From: UBA5070 sp035352895
Lineage (GTDB): Bacteria; Fibrobacterota; Fibrobacteria; UBA5070
NCBI GenBank assembly: GCA_035352895.1
Contig: DAOPYN010000004.1
Location: forward strand, 61,012 to 125,011
Length of the DNA: 64,000 nucleotides
Reading direction: 5' to 3'
Positions 62,245-64,000 of this stretch are shown here, piece by piece (the stretch's first letter is position 1; each line of letters opens with the position of its first letter). Below the pieces are notes generated by a model that saw nothing but the letters and a program-made list of their open reading frames with translations, was not told the origin of the DNA and did no database searches. Both the position numbers and the translations under genes were made by a program.

Positions 62245-62448
62245 CTACGAGGGAATCGGGTTCTTGAAGTAGGGGCGATCGGTTCCGCAGATTTCGCAGA
62301 CGCGAAAGAAGACTCCGCCTTCACGGGCGACCAGCTGTAGCTTGCACGAGGGGGCCGGCACTGCAGCCGGATGGGAGTTCAAAGGCCATCGGGCAAAACC
62401 AGGAATGTGATCCAGATCACATCCAAGGAGGAGTGTGATCTGGATCAC
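62245..62448 (-). CDS. small hypothetical protein with CxxC, uncertain
   Basis: Up to 67 residues. The C-terminal part (SCKLQLVAREGGVFFRVCEI, then CGTDRPYFKNP) reads like a compact domain with a Cys pair, while the N-terminal third is encoded by the CRP-like operator sequence and is unlikely to be translated. TTG 62382 would give a 45-residue protein. No family is recognised, and the evidence is only the character of the translated sequence. Confidence 0.3.
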   Translation of the reverse strand: MIQITLLLGCDLDHIPGFARWPLNSHPAAVPAPSCKLQLVAREGGVFFRVCEICGTDRPYFKNPIPS

Positions 62449-62449
62449 A
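62406..62449. promoter_or_regulatory. pair of CRP/FNR-type operator sites
   Basis: TGTGATCCAGATCACA (62406-62421) and TGTGATCTGGATCACA (62434-62449) each match the ideal CRP site TGTGA-N6-TCACA perfectly, with centres 28 bp apart. They lie 210 bp before the gene at 62659 (plus) and overlap the start region of the small minus-strand frame. No Crp-family gene is in the window. Confidence 0.65.
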
Positions 62450-62658
62450 GATTTCTGTGCCCTCTCGGTGGCATCTTCTCTCCAGAAACGACGGCGAGTG
62501 CCGTCGGTCTCCTGGACCTACCACCCGATTCGGGGATGTCGACCGTGAATGCAAGTACACCTGGATCCCATTCCCTGCATGTTTCCAGCTACCCCGGAGA
62601 ATTCCAGGAAGAGATCCAGACCTGCCATCTTACCCACCTCGAACCCGAGGCTTGATCC

Positions 62659-64000
62659 ATGTCAAATTCCGACGCTTCCGTACAACTGGTGCTCGCTGAT
62701 AACAACACACCCGGCACAGGAGCTCCCCCCACCTTCCGTTTGGACCTGGTGGCCCAGAAAGGACTGAAATCCGGCCAATCCTTGGATCTGCAGGTGCTCG
62801 AGGCGTCCATTCTCGGCGGCGAGGCCAAGGAAATCGACCGGTTTTCGGTGCGTGTGGTGCAGCAGGGTGCCAATTGGGTGTTCCGGGACGTGGTCGACCT
62901 GCGACCCGAAACCCATCCGGCGCGTGCGGGGAAACATTGTCTGACGGCCCATTTCCAGTTGATGTTCACAGGAATCGAAGGTGCGCAGGTGTGCATCTTG
63001 CCCGTGCCGGACATTGGGATTCCAATGCCCGCGTACGTTTCGGTCAAAGCCATTGCCAAGGACAAACCTCTGGACTCGGCGTGCACACCCCAGCGGATCC
63101 TGCGCCATTCCCTGGCGGGACTGGTGACCCAGTGTTTGGATGTGGGCGGGCGGGTTGCTGCGGGGGCATTGGCAGGAAGCATGTGGAACCAAGCCGCGTC
63201 GGATGCCATCGTGGGCAAGGATGCGCGCGAACGCATGAGTCTGGAGCGCCAGGTGAAGGCACAAGAAGAGGCCCAGGAGCAGTACCAGGAATTTTTGAAG
63301 ATGCAGGATACTCCGCTGAAGGTGCAGGGGGTGCGGCTCCAGGAGTACCACAAGAACTTGGCGAAGATCATGGAGATCCGTCGCGATTGGGAGAGTCGAG
63401 GGGGTGTGAAAACATCTCCACCACCACCGATTCTGAGGGATTTGGTCAAGGCGAACCAGCGGATCGAAGAAGAGATGGAACAATTCTTGAACATTTCGGT
63501 GGGGATCCCCGAATCGTACCGGATCCGGGCGCAGCAAGGTGCCGAGCGCCGGGAATTCGTCGACAAAATGGCTGAGCTGGAAAATAGTCTGGGTTTCAAG
63601 CTGGTCTGCTGCCTTCCCTTGGGCGGCTTGGCCGAAGGCTTTGTGCAGATCCTCCAAGGCAAATACGCGGAAGGGTTTTTGTCCATTGGGCTCGAGGTGG
63701 TCACCTACGGCTCCTTCAAAGCGTTGGGCGTACTGCGTCACAACTTCGATGCCTTCCAAGCCGCAAACCAGAGCATGCGTCGCGCGGTCTTCGAGGCGCG
63801 GTACCTGCATGTGCTCGCCGAAGGCAAGGAAATCCGGATGACCATGTTCAAGGGTCTTGGTGAGATTGCCGGAGCGAAGGTCTCCTTCCTGGGGCCGCTC
63901 TTCAGCTTGGGCACCGAGAGTGTGCAGCTCATGGACCAGATCCGTGATATCGGGATGCTGGTGCGGAGGAAAACGGAAATCAAAGCAGCTCTGGATGTAG
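62659..64000 (+). CDS. hypothetical protein with coiled coil and hydrophobic C-terminal region, 3' end outside window
   Basis: 447 codons are visible, open at the right edge. The N-terminal 130 residues (FRLDLVAQKGLKSGQSLDLQ, RFSVRVVQQGANWVFRDV) look like a beta-sandwich binding domain. A Gly/Ala-rich hydrophobic stretch (LAGLVTQCLDVGGRVAAGAL, about 155-180) is followed by a long coiled coil (about 190-320; SLERQVKAQEEAQEQYQEF) and a second hydrophobic stretch with LVCCLPLGGLAEGFVQIL (about 320-360). I recognise no family. It lies downstream of the CRP-like pair; start ATG 62659 has no good ribosome-binding site. Confidence 0.6.
   Translation, partial: MSNSDASVQLVLADNNTPGTGAPPTFRLDLVAQKGLKSGQSLDLQVLEASILGGEAKEIDRFSVRVVQQGANWVFRDVVDLRPETHPARAGKHCLTAHFQLMFTGIEGAQVCILPVPDIGIPMPAYVSVKAIAKDKPLDSACTPQRILRHSLAGLVTQCLDVGGRVAAGALAGSMWNQAASDAIVGKDARERMSLERQVKAQEEAQEQYQEFLKMQDTPLKVQGVRLQEYHKNLAKIMEIRRDWESRGGVKTSPPPPILRDLVKANQRIEEEMEQFLNISVGIPESYRIRAQQGAERREFVDKMAELENSLGFKLVCCLPLGGLAEGFVQILQGKYAEGFLSIGLEVVTYGSFKALGVLRHNFDAFQAANQSMRRAVFEARYLHVLAEGKEIRMTMFKGLGEIAGAKVSFLGPLFSLGTESVQLMDQIRDIGMLVRRKTEIKAALDV

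Overview
The window looks like a chromosomal segment of a GC-rich (roughly 60% or more by eye), flagellated, Gram-negative bacterium of the Fibrobacterota/FCB type. The clues are an LpxL-like acyltransferase, ExbD, lipoproteins and SurA-type chaperones (two membranes), several proteins with the AgmX/PglI TonB-like C-terminal domain, a PorZ-like two-component-regulator-propeller protein with a type 9 sorting-like tail, and a Bacteroidetes-style short housekeeping sigma factor. The phylum assignment is inference from gene content; there is no rRNA gene in the window and I see no tRNA.

Layout. 1-5.3 kb (minus strand): M20 peptidase, HAD phosphatase, a decayed rtcR/rtcB RNA-repair locus, GDP-mannose dehydratase and MurA with Asp in place of the catalytic Cys. 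5.4-20 kb: an envelope cluster of an FHA-like membrane protein, an AgmX-domain TonB-like protein, ExbD, a VIT-VWA-AgmX lipoprotein and a 1464-residue membrane protein. It is interrupted by the flagellar block fliD-fliS-fliT-like (minus) and a sigma-70 gene. Three of these envelope proteins share an unusual linker around the motif ANMIDVILAGGGG. 20-26 kb: lpd, a 720-bp repeat-rich intergenic region, a glycosyltransferase-like gene, PPK2 and an uncharacterised three-gene membrane cassette.

26-39 kb (plus strand): hsp20, GGCT, acyltransferase, then rsmG-parA-parB-degenerate LytM-bactofilin and a complete F-type ATP synthase operon (atpZ-like, unknown, atpB-E-F-H-A-G-D-C). Three parS sites lie in or beside the par genes, two or three of them inside coding sequence. 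Just after the atpC terminator is a dense cluster of DnaA boxes with an AT-rich flank, a candidate replication origin.

39-47 kb (minus): aminotransferase, hybrid histidine kinase and response regulator in an overlapping operon, lipA, a GlcG/HbpS-like gene and the PorZ-like protein. 47-55 kb: aroK, a TetR regulator, an oxidoreductase with an OmpR-type two-component pair (minus), then a tightly overlapping operon of hemH, two SurA-like foldases, a methyltransferase and coaE. 55-61 kb: an unknown secreted protein and the pyruvate dehydrogenase E1alpha, E1beta and E2 genes; E3 (lpd) is 36 kb away and lipA supplies the lipoyl cofactor. 61-64 kb: a SEC-C protein, a REP-associated tyrosine transposase carrying a perfect 30-bp palindrome inside its coding sequence, a pair of CRP-type operators, and an unknown gene running off the right edge.
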